Shown: one piece after another, positions 47,201 through 55,242 of the stretch
Numbering within the stretch: the stretch's first letter is position 1
Layout of the letters: each line of letters begins with the position of its first letter
Assembly: GCA_021228405.1 (NCBI GenBank)
Contig: JAJQRF010000001.1
Span: 310,001-374,000, forward strand
Direction of reading: 5' to 3'
From: Pyrinomonadaceae bacterium
GTDB taxonomy: Bacteria; Acidobacteriota; Blastocatellia; Pyrinomonadales; Pyrinomonadaceae
Length of the DNA: 64,000 bases
Translations under genes and position numbers: made by a program
The notes under the pieces: generated by a model
Databases searched by the model: none
What the model saw: only the letters and a program-made list of their open reading frames with translations
Told to the model about the DNA's origin: nothing

Positions 47201-47326
47201 GGTTGATTGGATTTGTGCGTTAAAGTTCGGATCGACCGTTTCGGAAGCCGAAATCGAACCACTTAAAAATAAAAGACAAATCCCGAATGTAAAAATGGCG
47301 GATAAAAATTTCCCTGGATGTTGCAT
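44240..47326 (-). CDS. Secreted delta-60 repeat / FG-GAP (VCBS-like) beta-propeller protein
   Basis: 1028 aa. An N-terminal signal peptide (KFLSAIFTFGICLLFLSGSISAS) indicates export. About 700 residues are delta-60 repeats, each with an LPDGKILIGG-type strand and an R.LN.DGS.D..F unit. The last about 270 residues are six FG-GAP-like units of about 43 aa (D.DGDGK.DVAVFR.G.WY....), whose DxDxDG loops should bind calcium. Function likely adhesive or structural at the cell surface. No sortase or PEP-CTERM signal is seen. A long non-coding region lies upstream. Confidence 0.88.
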   Translation of the reverse strand: MQHPGKFLSAIFTFGICLLFLSGSISASETVDPNFNAQIQSTTFLSNAVNALVTRPNGKIIAAGSFNTYNGTPVANLIQINADGSLDTAFNNDLVTNVTFLNSIILLPDGKILLEGGFTFNDGTTFTRAIVRLNADGTRDTTFNYNFPSTIYEVKFDSLGRVLVSGSIQVTVNGNTAYRNLIRLNSDGSLDTSFEAAVATSCLERFTTQGTKIIYTCYNYATQQIAVRRMSEEGIPDTSFTQTLLDSVQIQELKAQADGKIFSFSDHRVTRLNVDGGVDTSFQNTFVFFPGQGRRMMLNADGRVTVMYNNTGNNPSTTRIVRLQTDGTVDPSFTQYTYPDTNINGIALQGDSVLIGDSGATPTVNNFNRLLPSGAVDTSFNAGGSGFTNVVPGKIFAIESLPNDKVLIGGLFDKVNNISRPKVARLNNDGTLDQTFQLNTTPTGNYFSTIANIYHFALQSDGKILMSGSFTYFIGASQRSNIVRLNSDGSIDPTFNLSTTINDWYLFSGFSKNKPVITPTGKSIIGTTRNIVPTTVPQMLTASGSPDSSFAPSLFSTQQVVSAYDLSIQSDGKIVVAGVYVTTTSNETIRRGFVVRLNPNGSPDPQFQTVELPDEDITAIKVFSDNRILAVSRTAGGGRVFRLTATGEVDNLFTSSSADGAINALASLPDGKILIGGAFSNYNGQARRNLALLNANGTLAQNIGSPNREVLCLTVDATGRILIGGAFTIITEPNQTSLSSNRSTDQVLRSYLARLLVQPAVRRTAFDFDGDGKADVSVFRPSAGAWYLNRSTAGFTAVNFGIASDILSPADYDGDGKTDVALFRDGNWYLLRSTAGFLAVSFGQTGDIPIPADYDGDGKSEVAVYRNGSWYILNLVNNQFSAVQFGNATDKPVVGDFDGDGKADQAVFRAAEGYWYLNTSAQGVKAVQFGIATDKLVAADYDGDGKTDIAVYRDGNWYRLNSSNNQFVAVPFGIANDLAVPADYDGDGKADVAVFRNGSWYILQSGSGFTAQAFGVGSDQPLANTFVR

Positions 47327-47382
47327 ATGATTTGATTAATTTTGTTGATGTGTAAATAAAGGTCAAATTAGAAAAAGTTCAA

Positions 47383-47396
47383 ATAATCCGGATTAT
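47383..47396. promoter_or_regulatory. 14-bp palindrome upstream of the repeat-protein gene
   Basis: ATAATCCGGATTAT is a perfect inverted repeat, about 57-70 bp before the start of the secreted repeat protein on the minus strand. Size and place suit a dimeric regulator site, but no regulator is linked to it. Confidence 0.3.
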
Positions 47397-47814
47397 CTGA
47401 AGCTTGCTACTTTCAGATGACTGTCGCATAAGGGCTAAAAGATTCAGAGTTTTATGAGATCAATATTTCTGGAAAACGACCAAATCTTTCCATTACTGCG
47501 AACTACAAATTGATCGCTATTATTTCCTTCCTATCGTAGTATTAAAGTGTTGTATCCAATGATAAAACGCTTTCAGGTAACAATTGAAACACTATTCGGC
47601 TAGCCATAAGACAATCGTAAGAAGTCTTTGTAAAGGCTCAATCAAGCAGGAGTTTTTGACTTACTAAGGGCAAAATTGTTTACGAATCAAGTTTAGATAA
47701 TGAGATTTTAAATGTCAATAAATTTATTATCGGTTCGCGACAAGCTTCAGACAGTCGATTTCTTAGCGACGTTTATTCAATTGAAAGCCGGGATGGATTT
47801 TTTTGACTAAATTT

Positions 47815-47858
47815 AAAAAAATGAGCCGCGAAACGGAAGGAGTCATCCGTTTCGCGGC
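47815..47858 (-). terminator. Rho-independent terminator, minus strand
   Basis: Perfect 12-bp GC-rich stem (47825-47836 with 47847-47858), 10-nt loop, then on the minus strand TCA and seven T (47821-47815). It lies about 380 nt beyond the sensor kinase stop, so it either ends the kinase operon with a long 3' tail or ends a separate small RNA. Confidence 0.85.
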
Positions 47859-48237
47859 AACAGCAGACAACTCAAACTCATTATGCTTCCGGCTTAGTCT
47901 GAGTAGTCTTCGCGGAGGGAAAGATTATTGCTTACTTGTGGATTTCAGCAAAACTTAGCTTAATAGGTTTGTCAAAGAATATTTGTAATGGTCTGATTTT
48001 TGAATAAAGCCCCGTAAATATTGCATCGGGTTTCTTCGCAGATTGATTTTGCAAACCTTATGCCACTTAATTTTTCTTTGATTTTCCTGCTTTTTTGTAA
48101 GTTGAATTGATTTTTGTCGTGAGTTTTTTCGCAGAGATTCTAATATTTGTGAAAATTTCCGCAGTTGCTTCGAGAAAGGTTGAAACCGTTTCTTTGTTAA
48201 GCACTTATTCCGGGTGTCAATCCGTTTAAATCCGAAA

Positions 48238-50169
48238 TCAGCTATTTTTTAAAATTTCCGCCATCGTGACGAGCAGAGTTTCACCCGTGTAGGGCTTCGG
48301 CAGGAAAGCGTTGATGTTAAGTGCCTGCATTTCGGCGGTTTGTTCGTTGGTTGTCAAGCCGCTTGTGGCAATAACCTTCAGGTTCGGGTTAATTTTCCGC
48401 AAAGCGCGCGTCATCGCCATTCCATCCATATAAGGCATCGCCAGATCGGTCAAAACGAGCGCGATCTCGTTGCCGCGTTGAGCATAGACGGCAATCGCAT
48501 CGGTTCCGTCAACCGCCGTGACGACCTTGTATCCGAACTTTTCGAGCGTGACGCGGGTGATTTCGAGAATATTTTCCTCGTCATCGACGACAAGCACCAT
48601 TTCGCCGTTTCCGCGCGGCAAGCTCTGCGCTTTGGAAACCGTCTTTGCCGATCTTTCGCTTTCGACGGTCGGCAGGTAAACCGTAAACTGCGTTCCTTTG
48701 CCGAGTTCGCTGTAAACGTTGATAAAGCCGCCGTGACTTTTTACGATCGTCATCGCGGTCGCCAAGCCCAAGCCCGTTCCCTTGCCGAGTTCTTTAGTCG
48801 TAAAAAACGGGTCAAAAATCCGTTTTTGAATGTCGGCGGACATTCCCGTTCCGGTATCCGAAACCGACAGCAAAACATATTCGCCTTCCTTCGCTTCGAT
48901 GTTCATCCGGGCGTAGTTTTCGTCCAGATTAATATTTCGCGCCTTTACAGTCATCGTTCCGCCGTTCGGCATCGCGTCGCGGGCATTGATGCAGAGATTC
49001 ATCAAAACCTGGTGAATCTGCGTCGGGTCGGCGGAAACGATGTGCAGTTCAGGATCGATCTCATATTTTACGGTGATCGATTTCGGCAAGGTTTCCTGCA
49101 AAACCTTTATCGAATCCTTGACGATGTGCTTGATCTGCACGGAGATTCTTTCGCCCTCCATCCCGCGTGCAAAGGTCAAAACCTGTCTAATCAAATCCGC
49201 GCCGCGTTCGGCGTTCTCACGCGCAATCGAAAGCCAACGATGCGTTTCCTCGTCGTGTTCGCCCAATTGCAGCATCTCGACCGACATCAGGATCGGCGAA
49301 AGAATATTGTTCAGATCGTGCGCGATTCCGCCCGCGAGCGTTCCGATGGATTCCATCCTTTGAGCACGTAAAAGCTGTTGTTCGATCTGTTTGCGTTCGG
49401 TGATGTCGGTGTTCGTGATGAGGATGTAATCGGGTTGATTCTGCTCGTTCCTGACCATCGTCCAGCGGCTTTCGACCGTCACATTTTTGCCTGTTTTGGT
49501 GAAATGTTTCGTTTCGGTTTTCCACTCGCCCTTTTCTTCGAGCGCAGTTTGTGCCTGCTGTAAAACTTCGGTATTTCCGCCGCACAGCAGATCGCAGATG
49601 TCTTTTCCGAGCACCTCGCCGACCGTCCAGCCGTAAATTCTTTCCGCGCCTTTGTTCCAGTAAATTATCTGAAATTTCAGATCGCAAACCAGAATCGCGT
49701 CCTGCGCTTTGTCGAGCAGAGAAGCCTGTTGACGGATGCGTTCTTCGGCAAGCTTTCTTTCGGTGATGTCGTAGCGAATGGAAACGTATTGATAAGGTTT
49801 TCCCTGTTTGTTCAAAAAAGGAACGATGGTCGTATCGACCCAGTAGATCGAGCCGTCCTTTGCCTGATTGCGGATTTCGCCGCGCCAAACTTTACCTTTG
49901 GCAATCGTCGTCCACAGATTTTGAATGAATTCCTTCGGGTGATAGCCCGAATTGATGAGGCGGTGGTCTTGCCCGATTATTTCCTGACGGTTGTATTTCG
50001 AGATTTCGCAAAACTTATCGTTTGCAAACGTGATCTTTCCCTTCTGATCGGTAATGGCGACGATTGCCGATTCATCGAGCGCAAACTTGATGTCGGACAA
50101 TTCTTTGAGAATTTCGCTTTTTTCGGTTTCATCTTTTGTCGGATCGGTCAAAAAATTCATATCGCTCAT
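48238..50169 (-). CDS. Hybrid PAS-PAS sensor histidine kinase with C-terminal receiver
   Basis: 643 aa, soluble (no membrane span). Two PAS domains (about 25-140 with [19 protein letters not shown] and [25 protein letters not shown]; about 150-265), HisKA with the phosphoacceptor in [17 protein letters not shown], HATPase ([37 protein letters not shown]), and a receiver domain ([25 protein letters not shown]). It starts inside the end of the upstream sigma-54 activator (ATGA overlap, 50166-50169), so the two are co-translated and most likely a cognate pair. Confidence 0.93.
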   Translation of the reverse strand: MSDMNFLTDPTKDETEKSEILKELSDIKFALDESAIVAITDQKGKITFANDKFCEISKYNRQEIIGQDHRLINSGYHPKEFIQNLWTTIAKGKVWRGEIRNQAKDGSIYWVDTTIVPFLNKQGKPYQYVSIRYDITERKLAEERIRQQASLLDKAQDAILVCDLKFQIIYWNKGAERIYGWTVGEVLGKDICDLLCGGNTEVLQQAQTALEEKGEWKTETKHFTKTGKNVTVESRWTMVRNEQNQPDYILITNTDITERKQIEQQLLRAQRMESIGTLAGGIAHDLNNILSPILMSVEMLQLGEHDEETHRWLSIARENAERGADLIRQVLTFARGMEGERISVQIKHIVKDSIKVLQETLPKSITVKYEIDPELHIVSADPTQIHQVLMNLCINARDAMPNGGTMTVKARNINLDENYARMNIEAKEGEYVLLSVSDTGTGMSADIQKRIFDPFFTTKELGKGTGLGLATAMTIVKSHGGFINVYSELGKGTQFTVYLPTVESERSAKTVSKAQSLPRGNGEMVLVVDDEENILEITRVTLEKFGYKVVTAVDGTDAIAVYAQRGNEIALVLTDLAMPYMDGMAMTRALRKINPNLKVIATSGLTTNEQTAEMQALNINAFLPKPYTGETLLVTMAEILKNS

Positions 50170-51563
50170 TCGACATCCTCAATCTCTCCATCTCCAGATT
50201 TTTTTAGACGATAGCGAAGCTGATCGCGTGAAATATGTAAAAGTTTGGCGGCGTGCGTCAGATTTCCGCCGCATCTTTCGAGAGCCTGCCGCGCCAGTTC
50301 GATCTCGACGGTTTCCATCGCTATGCCTTCGGGCGGAAGCTTGATCGCCGCGCCGTTGCCCGTTTCGGAAACTTTATCCTTCCACAGATCGGCAGGTAAA
50401 TGCGCGGACGTGACGAATTCGCCGTCTTCGAGAATCGAAGCGCGTTCGATCAGATTCCGCAACTCGCGGACGTTGCCGATCCAGTTGTAATTCTTAAAAA
50501 GCCGCGCCACTTCGGGCGAAAGACCGCGAAGCTTGCGACCGTTGCGTTTCTGATTCGCTTTGTCGATGTAAAATTGCGCGAGCATTAAACAGTCGTCGCC
50601 GCGTTCACGAAGCGCGGGAATATCGACCTGAATCACCGAAAGACGGTAATAAAGATCGAGGCGGAAAGTTCCCTCTTCGCCGTTTTTCTTCAGATTTTGA
50701 TTGGAAGCGGCGATGATTCGCACGTTCAAAGGCAAATCCCGCAAACCGCCGACGCGTCTGAATGAACCTTCTTCCAAAACGCGCAAAAGTTTGGCTTGCA
50801 GAGCCAATTCCATTTCGCCGATCTCATCGAGAAAGATCGTGCCGCCCTGTGCTTGCTCGAAAAGTCCTTCCTTGCGCGATTTCGCATCGGTAAATGCACC
50901 TTTTTCATAACCGAAAAGCTCGGATTCGATCAAAGTCGCGGGAAGTGCGGCGCAATTTATCGCCAGATAAGGCGAAGTTGCACGGTCTGAAGCGTAATGA
51001 ATGGCGCGGGCGAAAAGGTCTTTTCCCGTTCCCGTTTCGCCTTGCAGGAGAATCGAACCGACATCGGAAACGGCGACGCGGCGGGCGAGTTCGATGGCTT
51101 TTTTCATCGGTTCGGATTCGCCGATGATCTGATCGAAGCCGAATTTGACGGCTTGCGCTTTGCGGGCAATTTTTACTTCGCGGCGCAATTGACGCGTTTC
51201 GAGCGCGTTTCGCAGAGTCACGCGCAACTCTTCGAGGCGGACGGGCTTGCCGATAAAATCGTGCGCGCCGCCGCGCAATGCTGCGATCGTGTTCTTTACG
51301 TCAACATTTCCCGTAATCATCACGGCGATGGTTTCAGGGCTTTGCGCTTTGATCTCGTTCAAAATGTCGATGCCCGAACCGTCCGGCAGATCGATGTCGA
51401 GCAAAACGATGCCGATTTCTTCTTCCTGAAAAACCTTTAACGCTTCGGCAACACTGGCGGCTTCGATGGTTTCATAGTTCCACGAATGAAGTGCCTGCGC
51501 GAGCGTCGTTCGGATAAAGCGTTCGTCGTCAACAACTAAAATTTTATCGTGTATTTTCTGCAA
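50166..51563 (-). CDS. NtrC-family sigma-54 activator (receiver, AAA+, Fis HTH)
   Basis: 465 aa. Receiver ([30 protein letters not shown] with the phospho-Asp), AAA+ domain ([20 protein letters not shown], the sigma-54 contact loop as [47 protein letters not shown]), and a Fis-type HTH ([24 protein letters not shown]). The GAFTDA variant of the GAFTGA loop is seen in functional activators. It is divergent from the universal stress protein gene, which has a sigma-54 promoter. Confidence 0.95.
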   Translation of the reverse strand: MQKIHDKILVVDDERFIRTTLAQALHSWNYETIEAASVAEALKVFQEEEIGIVLLDIDLPDGSGIDILNEIKAQSPETIAVMITGNVDVKNTIAALRGGAHDFIGKPVRLEELRVTLRNALETRQLRREVKIARKAQAVKFGFDQIIGESEPMKKAIELARRVAVSDVGSILLQGETGTGKDLFARAIHYASDRATSPYLAINCAALPATLIESELFGYEKGAFTDAKSRKEGLFEQAQGGTIFLDEIGEMELALQAKLLRVLEEGSFRRVGGLRDLPLNVRIIAASNQNLKKNGEEGTFRLDLYYRLSVIQVDIPALRERGDDCLMLAQFYIDKANQKRNGRKLRGLSPEVARLFKNYNWIGNVRELRNLIERASILEDGEFVTSAHLPADLWKDKVSETGNGAAIKLPPEGIAMETVEIELARQALERCGGNLTHAAKLLHISRDQLRYRLKKSGDGEIEDVE

Positions 51564-51643
51564 TGTTTTTAATAAGTCAGAAAGTGATTTTCGCCTAACA
51601 TTGTAACTGAAAACCGCGATTTCAATAACCCGTCAACGGTTGA

Positions 51644-51682
51644 AATGCGAAAATTTTCGCATTATTAACGGAAACTTTCGCA
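51644..51682. promoter_or_regulatory. Two phased palindromes, candidate activator (UAS) sites
   Basis: 51644-51663 is a perfect 20-bp palindrome with TGCGAAAA / TTTTCGCA arms. A second imperfect palindrome (8 of 12 positions) lies at 51669-51680. Their centres are 21 bp apart, two helical turns, and the first centre is about 96 bp upstream of the likely start site of the sigma-54 promoter at 51724. This is how NtrC-type activators bind. They also lie 80-120 bp before the activator's own gene. Confidence 0.6.
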
Positions 51683-51723
51683 CAATTTTCTAATTAATTT
51701 ATTAAATTCCTTTATTTCTTTAC

Positions 51724-51738
51724 TGGCACGGTCGTTGC
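51724..51738 (+). promoter_or_regulatory. Sigma-54 (RpoN) -24/-12 promoter
   Basis: TGGCAC (51724-51729), 5 nt, TTGC (51735-51738): full match to the RpoN core consensus with exact spacing. It points at the universal stress protein gene starting at 51833, with an expected leader of about 80 nt. Confidence 0.8.
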
Positions 51739-51832
51739 CGTTACGAGTCTTGAGAAAGTTTGAGATTTTATTTTTGCGGGCGGCGTGACAGGAAAATGAA
51801 ATGGAAAACCTCGACGGAGCTTAGAAGATTTT

Positions 51833-52801
51833 ATGAAAATACTGATCGCATACGATGGTTCAAACTGTTCGGACCTGGCTTTGGATGATTTAACGAAAGC
51901 TGGATTGCCCGCCAAAGGCGAAGCGTTGGTAATGTCAGTTGCCGAAGTCTGGCTGCCGCCGAAAAACGGGCTTGCCGAATCGAACGGCTATAAACAATCA
52001 CCTTATATCGAGGAAATAATCCAGAAACATTACGAAAAAGGCAAAAAAGCCGTCGCCGAAGCCGCCACTTTCGCGAAACACGCACAGAACAAACTCAAAA
52101 AACTTTTGCCGAAATGGAAAGTCAAAACCGAAGCGACCTACGGTTCGCCCGGCTGGGAAATTTTGGATAAAGCGGCAAGTTTTCAGCCCGGACTGATCGT
52201 CGTCGGTTCACACGGACATTCGCTCATCAACCGGCTTTTGCTCGGCAGTATTTCGCAAAAAGTTTTGAGCGAAGCGCATTGTTCGGTGCGCGTCGCGCGC
52301 GGAAAGCCTTCGTCAAACAATTCGCCTCAGAAAATAATCATCGGTTTCGACGGTTCGGACGGGGCAAAAGCCGCTGTCGAAGCGGTCGCCAGCCGTTCGT
52401 GGCAGAACGATGTCCAAATCCGCCTCGTCGCCGTCACCGACCTGATAATTCCGAGCGCGATCGGCAGATTTATCCCGCCCGTTGCCGAATGGGTCGAAGT
52501 GGAAATAAAAACCGAGCGCGAATGGATCGAAAAAATGGCGGAATGCGCGATCAAAATGCTGACGAACAAGGGATTTGCGACCGAACTGCGAATCATTGCC
52601 GGAAATCCGAAACAGGTTTTGGTCGAAGAAGCGACGCGTTGGAAGGCGGACAGTATTTTCGTCGGCGCAAATGCTTACGGCAGTAAACTAGAAAGATTTT
52701 TGATCGGAAGCGTCGCGTCAGCCGTCGCCTCACGCGCAAACTGCTCCGTTGAAGTCACGAGAAAACCTGCGACTCAGCAGTTGGTGGTTAATTTGAATTG
52801 A
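51833..52801 (+). CDS. Universal stress protein, tandem UspA domains
   Basis: 322 aa, two UspA domains. Domain 1 (1-about 150): MKILIAYDGSNCSDLALDDL and the ATP-binding G-2x-G-9x-G(S) motif as VVGSHGHSLINRLLLGS. Domain 2 (about 160-310): IIIGFDGSDGAKAAVEAVAS and FVGANAYGSKLERFLIGS, where the second glycine of the motif is replaced, so domain 2 may bind nucleotide poorly. Expression is probably from the RpoN promoter at 51724 under the divergent NtrC-type activator. Cytosolic stress role. Confidence 0.93.
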   Translation: MKILIAYDGSNCSDLALDDLTKAGLPAKGEALVMSVAEVWLPPKNGLAESNGYKQSPYIEEIIQKHYEKGKKAVAEAATFAKHAQNKLKKLLPKWKVKTEATYGSPGWEILDKAASFQPGLIVVGSHGHSLINRLLLGSISQKVLSEAHCSVRVARGKPSSNNSPQKIIIGFDGSDGAKAAVEAVASRSWQNDVQIRLVAVTDLIIPSAIGRFIPPVAEWVEVEIKTEREWIEKMAECAIKMLTNKGFATELRIIAGNPKQVLVEEATRWKADSIFVGANAYGSKLERFLIGSVASAVASRANCSVEVTRKPATQQLVVNLN

Positions 52802-52815
52802 TTATAAAAAAGAAT

Positions 52816-52891
52816 TGGTGGAGACGAGGAGGATCGAACTCCCGACCTCGGCATTGCGAACGCCGCGCTCTCCCAGCTGAGCTACATCCCC
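52816..52891 (-). tRNA. tRNA-Ala(CGC)
   Basis: 76-nt cloverleaf on the minus strand. The acceptor stem GGGGATG pairs with CGTCTCC (with wobbles), D arm GCTC/GAGC, anticodon stem CGGCG/TGCCG with loop TTCGCAA, T arm with TTCGATC, and encoded CCA. Anticodon CGC reads GCG (Ala). Confidence 0.95.
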
Positions 52892-52981
52892 ACGAAGGAT
52901 TCCAAATACCGGACGAGAATAAAATAACTCAATATCAATGAAGCGTCAATCCTTCAATATGCTTCAATTGCAAATCGAAAA

Positions 52982-53233
52982 TTACTGAACGGTTGCCGCC
53001 AACAGCGAGCCGCGCGGATCGGACGCATAGGCTTCGCCGTCCTGAATTTTCCCGATAATGCCGTGAAAAACGATCTCCGCATCCTGCAAAACGACGACGA
53101 CATCGCCGGGGCTGTAATGCTTTTCATCGATCGGAAATTTGATGATCGTGGCGTTGCCGTTTTCCTGCGAAACAACGTCGTAATCGAAATTATCGGCGTT
53201 AAAACTTAATGTCTGACAAAATGAAACTTCCAT
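52982..53233 (-). CDS. Small hypothetical protein, 83 aa
   Basis: 83 aa, no family recognised. It looks like a compact beta-barrel (VVSQENGNATIIKFPIDE, then GDVVVVLQDAEIVFHGIIGKI). No signal peptide. Between tRNA-Ala and an EEP-family gene, same strand as both. The start has a weak GAG-type ribosome site. Codon pattern fits a real gene. Confidence 0.6.
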   Translation of the reverse strand: MEVSFCQTLSFNADNFDYDVVSQENGNATIIKFPIDEKHYSPGDVVVVLQDAEIVFHGIIGKIQDGEAYASDPRGSLLAATVQ

Positions 53234-53270
53234 AATATTTAAACTCCAAAGTCGTTTGGAAGTTTTGATT

Positions 53271-54458
53271 CTAACTTTTCAAAAGCCTAAAGTCCAAAGC
53301 GATCGCGTCGTGATCGGAAAGCGGCGTTCCGCTTTCATCTTTCAGATTGCCGATGGTTTGCGGTTTTCCGACCGCTTCGATGTCTTTTCCCGCAAACCAG
53401 TCGAGCCTTCCGGAAACGATGCCGCCGACGCGACCTGCCGCCCAAAAGATGAACGGGAAACACCATTCGGGAACCCAATCGCGCAGATTCGTGTTTTTTT
53501 CGATGCTCGCAACATCATAATGAAGCGTTCCCACACCGATTTCATTCAAACTCTTGTAATCGTAACCGCGTTTTTCGAGTTCGCCGAAAAGTCCGCGCTC
53601 GAAATAGCGGTCGGGATGCGGAAAGTGATTTTTGACGACGCGTTTCGGTCCCATCATCACGCGCCGCCAATACCCCGCAATGGCGCGCCGATGATTTTGC
53701 GAATTAAATGTCGTCGTGTTCCAGTCGCCGCCGATAATGGTCGGCAAAGGCGGAAGTTTTTCGAGCGCATCCAATACAATTTTCATCTGAAAATGACGGT
53801 GTTTGCGTGATGAGTGCGCGTCGAGATGCACCGTCACGGCGCGAAAATCGCCCGCCGGATGTTCGATGTCGGCGATCAGAGCGCGCAAATATCCGAGCCG
53901 TTTTTCCTTGCCGAGCATTTTGTCCTTCCCGTTCGGAAGCGCGACGGCGTGCGCGTTTTTGATCCTGTATTTTGAAAACATCGCCAAGCCGTGAATCGAA
54001 ACGGTGTTTTCGCCTTCCGCAAATTCCTCTACGCCGCTTCCTTTTTGAAGCGCGATGTAAACGGGCGCGAAAGCGTAATTCAATTTCAAATCCTTCGCCA
54101 AATCCTGCGCGACAAAACGATTTTTGCTCCGCGCCATTCCGTAATCGAGTTCGGTCAAAAGCAGTAAATCCTTATCCTTCAAACCCTCGTGATTCTCTAA
54201 GCCATCGACGATTCCCTCGTAAATGTTCCCGCGTTCGATGTTCCAAGCAATTGCCGAAACGGTAGATTTTGGATTTTGGATTTCGGATTTCGGATTGTCG
54301 GAAAAATCTTCCTGAACTACAGCATTCAAAATCCTTTCAACCGTCGGTTTTATTTTTTGATAAATTGCCGAATTTTCGGTTTCTTCAATCGATTCAAACT
54401 TTAAAAGTTCGGGGAAATATTGATTCAGATCGTGTTCTAAGATTTTCGGTGATTGCAT
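53271..54458 (-). CDS. Endonuclease/exonuclease/phosphatase family protein
   Basis: 395 aa metal-dependent phosphohydrolase fold. Catalytic motifs in order: SAIAWNIERGNIYEG, LLLLTELDYGMARS, VTVHLDAHSS, IIGGDWNTTTF, and LSDHDAIALDF. Length and motifs fit the EEP superfamily, but not a specific member (DNase I-like, sphingomyelinase-like or inositol phosphatase). Near residue 55-65 it carries a DNPKSEIQNPKST peptide from a small repeat inserted in frame (see 54264). No signal peptide. Confidence 0.88.
   Translation of the reverse strand: MQSPKILEHDLNQYFPELLKFESIEETENSAIYQKIKPTVERILNAVVQEDFSDNPKSEIQNPKSTVSAIAWNIERGNIYEGIVDGLENHEGLKDKDLLLLTELDYGMARSKNRFVAQDLAKDLKLNYAFAPVYIALQKGSGVEEFAEGENTVSIHGLAMFSKYRIKNAHAVALPNGKDKMLGKEKRLGYLRALIADIEHPAGDFRAVTVHLDAHSSRKHRHFQMKIVLDALEKLPPLPTIIGGDWNTTTFNSQNHRRAIAGYWRRVMMGPKRVVKNHFPHPDRYFERGLFGELEKRGYDYKSLNEIGVGTLHYDVASIEKNTNLRDWVPEWCFPFIFWAAGRVGGIVSGRLDWFAGKDIEAVGKPQTIGNLKDESGTPLSDHDAIALDFRLLKS
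54264..54297. repeat. In-frame (ATTTTGG/ATTTCGG)n-type simple repeat inside a CDS
   Basis: Four near-identical 8-bp units (GATTTTG / GATTTCG type) on the plus strand, read in the minus-strand gene as NPKSEIQNPKS. The repeat lies between the N-terminal extension and the first EEP motif, so it likely sits in a loop. Such FxNPKSEIQNPKS-like inserts recur in several bacterial genomes as intergenic repeats that enter coding regions (from memory). Confidence 0.75.
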
Positions 54459-54464
54459 TAAAAA

Positions 54465-55091
54465 TTATCTTTTGAAGCCGTAAACAGGTCTGCCGTCAAA
54501 TTCTCCGAGCAAAACGGCTTGCGGTTCTTCTTCCCCTTCGATCCAAAATTCCAACAAACTTTCTTTATCTGCGTGATAACAATATTTTTCCGCCAAATAT
54601 TCTAAATCGTCGTTCGTTTCAATCGTTATCCAACCATCACAGCTTCCGAGATAACAATATCTTTGCGCTTTGAAATGATTATTTTCAGTCTTTTCAAATC
54701 TTAATTTTTCGTCGAATTGCTGAAACATTTTCAGTTCTTCTTTTTTGATAAATCCGAGCAGATCATCATAATTTCCAGAAATGTAGAGCATTAAGGCATC
54801 AGCTTCAGTATCAATAATATATTCTTTGATGGTTTGATGTTTTTTCATCACGGAATCCAAAATTGAAAAATCTTCTTTCGTAATAATCGTTTTAATCTTC
54901 TTTCGGAATGACACCAAACCGTCAAACGGAAACTCATAAAACTCGAAACCTGTTGGCATTTCATTTAATAATTCCGCCGATTCATATTTTGTTTTGTCTT
55001 TGACAATGTAATATCGTGTGCCGCCTTTTTTGGTTTTGACGGCTTTTACAAAATGCTGTTCGCCTTTTCTGTTTTCGTAGCTTATCGGCAT
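54465..55091 (-). CDS. Conserved hypothetical protein, 208 aa, unusual AT-rich coding
   Basis: 208 aa, function unknown. N-terminus MPISYENRKGEQHFVKAVKTKKGGTRYYIVK, then LLNEMPTGFEFYEFPFDGLVSFRKKIKTII, a pattern I have seen in uncharacterised proteins of varied bacteria. The C-terminal part has a YCYLGSCDGWITIETNDDLEYLAEKY strand-rich segment. No catalytic motif. It is more AT-rich than its neighbours, suggesting later arrival. It ends 6 nt before the EEP gene, so the two may be co-transcribed. Confidence 0.6.
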   Translation of the reverse strand: MPISYENRKGEQHFVKAVKTKKGGTRYYIVKDKTKYESAELLNEMPTGFEFYEFPFDGLVSFRKKIKTIITKEDFSILDSVMKKHQTIKEYIIDTEADALMLYISGNYDDLLGFIKKEELKMFQQFDEKLRFEKTENNHFKAQRYCYLGSCDGWITIETNDDLEYLAEKYCYHADKESLLEFWIEGEEEPQAVLLGEFDGRPVYGFKR

Positions 55092-55135
55092 AAAATTTGA
55101 ATTTCCAAAAGTTTAAGAATAAATAAAATACAAGC

Positions 55136-55184
55136 AAAAAGGCAAAAGCGAATTCATTAAAAACGATTCTTCACTTTTGCCTTT
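55136..55184 (-). terminator. Hairpin terminator, minus strand
   Basis: 11-bp stem (55138-55148 with 55174-55184) followed on the minus strand by a run of T. It separates the ATP-grasp gene (upstream on this strand) from the 208-aa gene. Confidence 0.65.
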
Positions 55185-55242
55185 ATCGCTTAAAACCTGC
55201 CGAACTCCGCCACTCCCTTACGGTCGGGCTTCTGATTTTCGA

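Larger units (their letters stand above)
47327..48237. other. 911-bp AT-rich intergenic region
   Basis: No ORF or RNA gene recognised. It holds a 14-bp perfect palindrome (47383-47396) upstream of the repeat-protein gene and a clear minus-strand terminator (47815-47858). A TTGACA at 48220-48215 (minus) has only a weak -10 (TAACAA, 15-bp spacing). An unannotated RNA between that point and the terminator would be about 360 nt. I looked for tmRNA and RNase P hallmarks and found none. Confidence 0.5.

Noticed and set aside
47860-48237. tmRNA or RNase P RNA behind the kinase gene
   Set aside because: The length fits, but no T-loop/CCA end, tag peptide or conserved RNase P core is visible.
48340-49371. 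343-aa plus-strand frame over the sensor kinase
   Set aside because: Antisense shadow; the minus strand has all kinase motifs.
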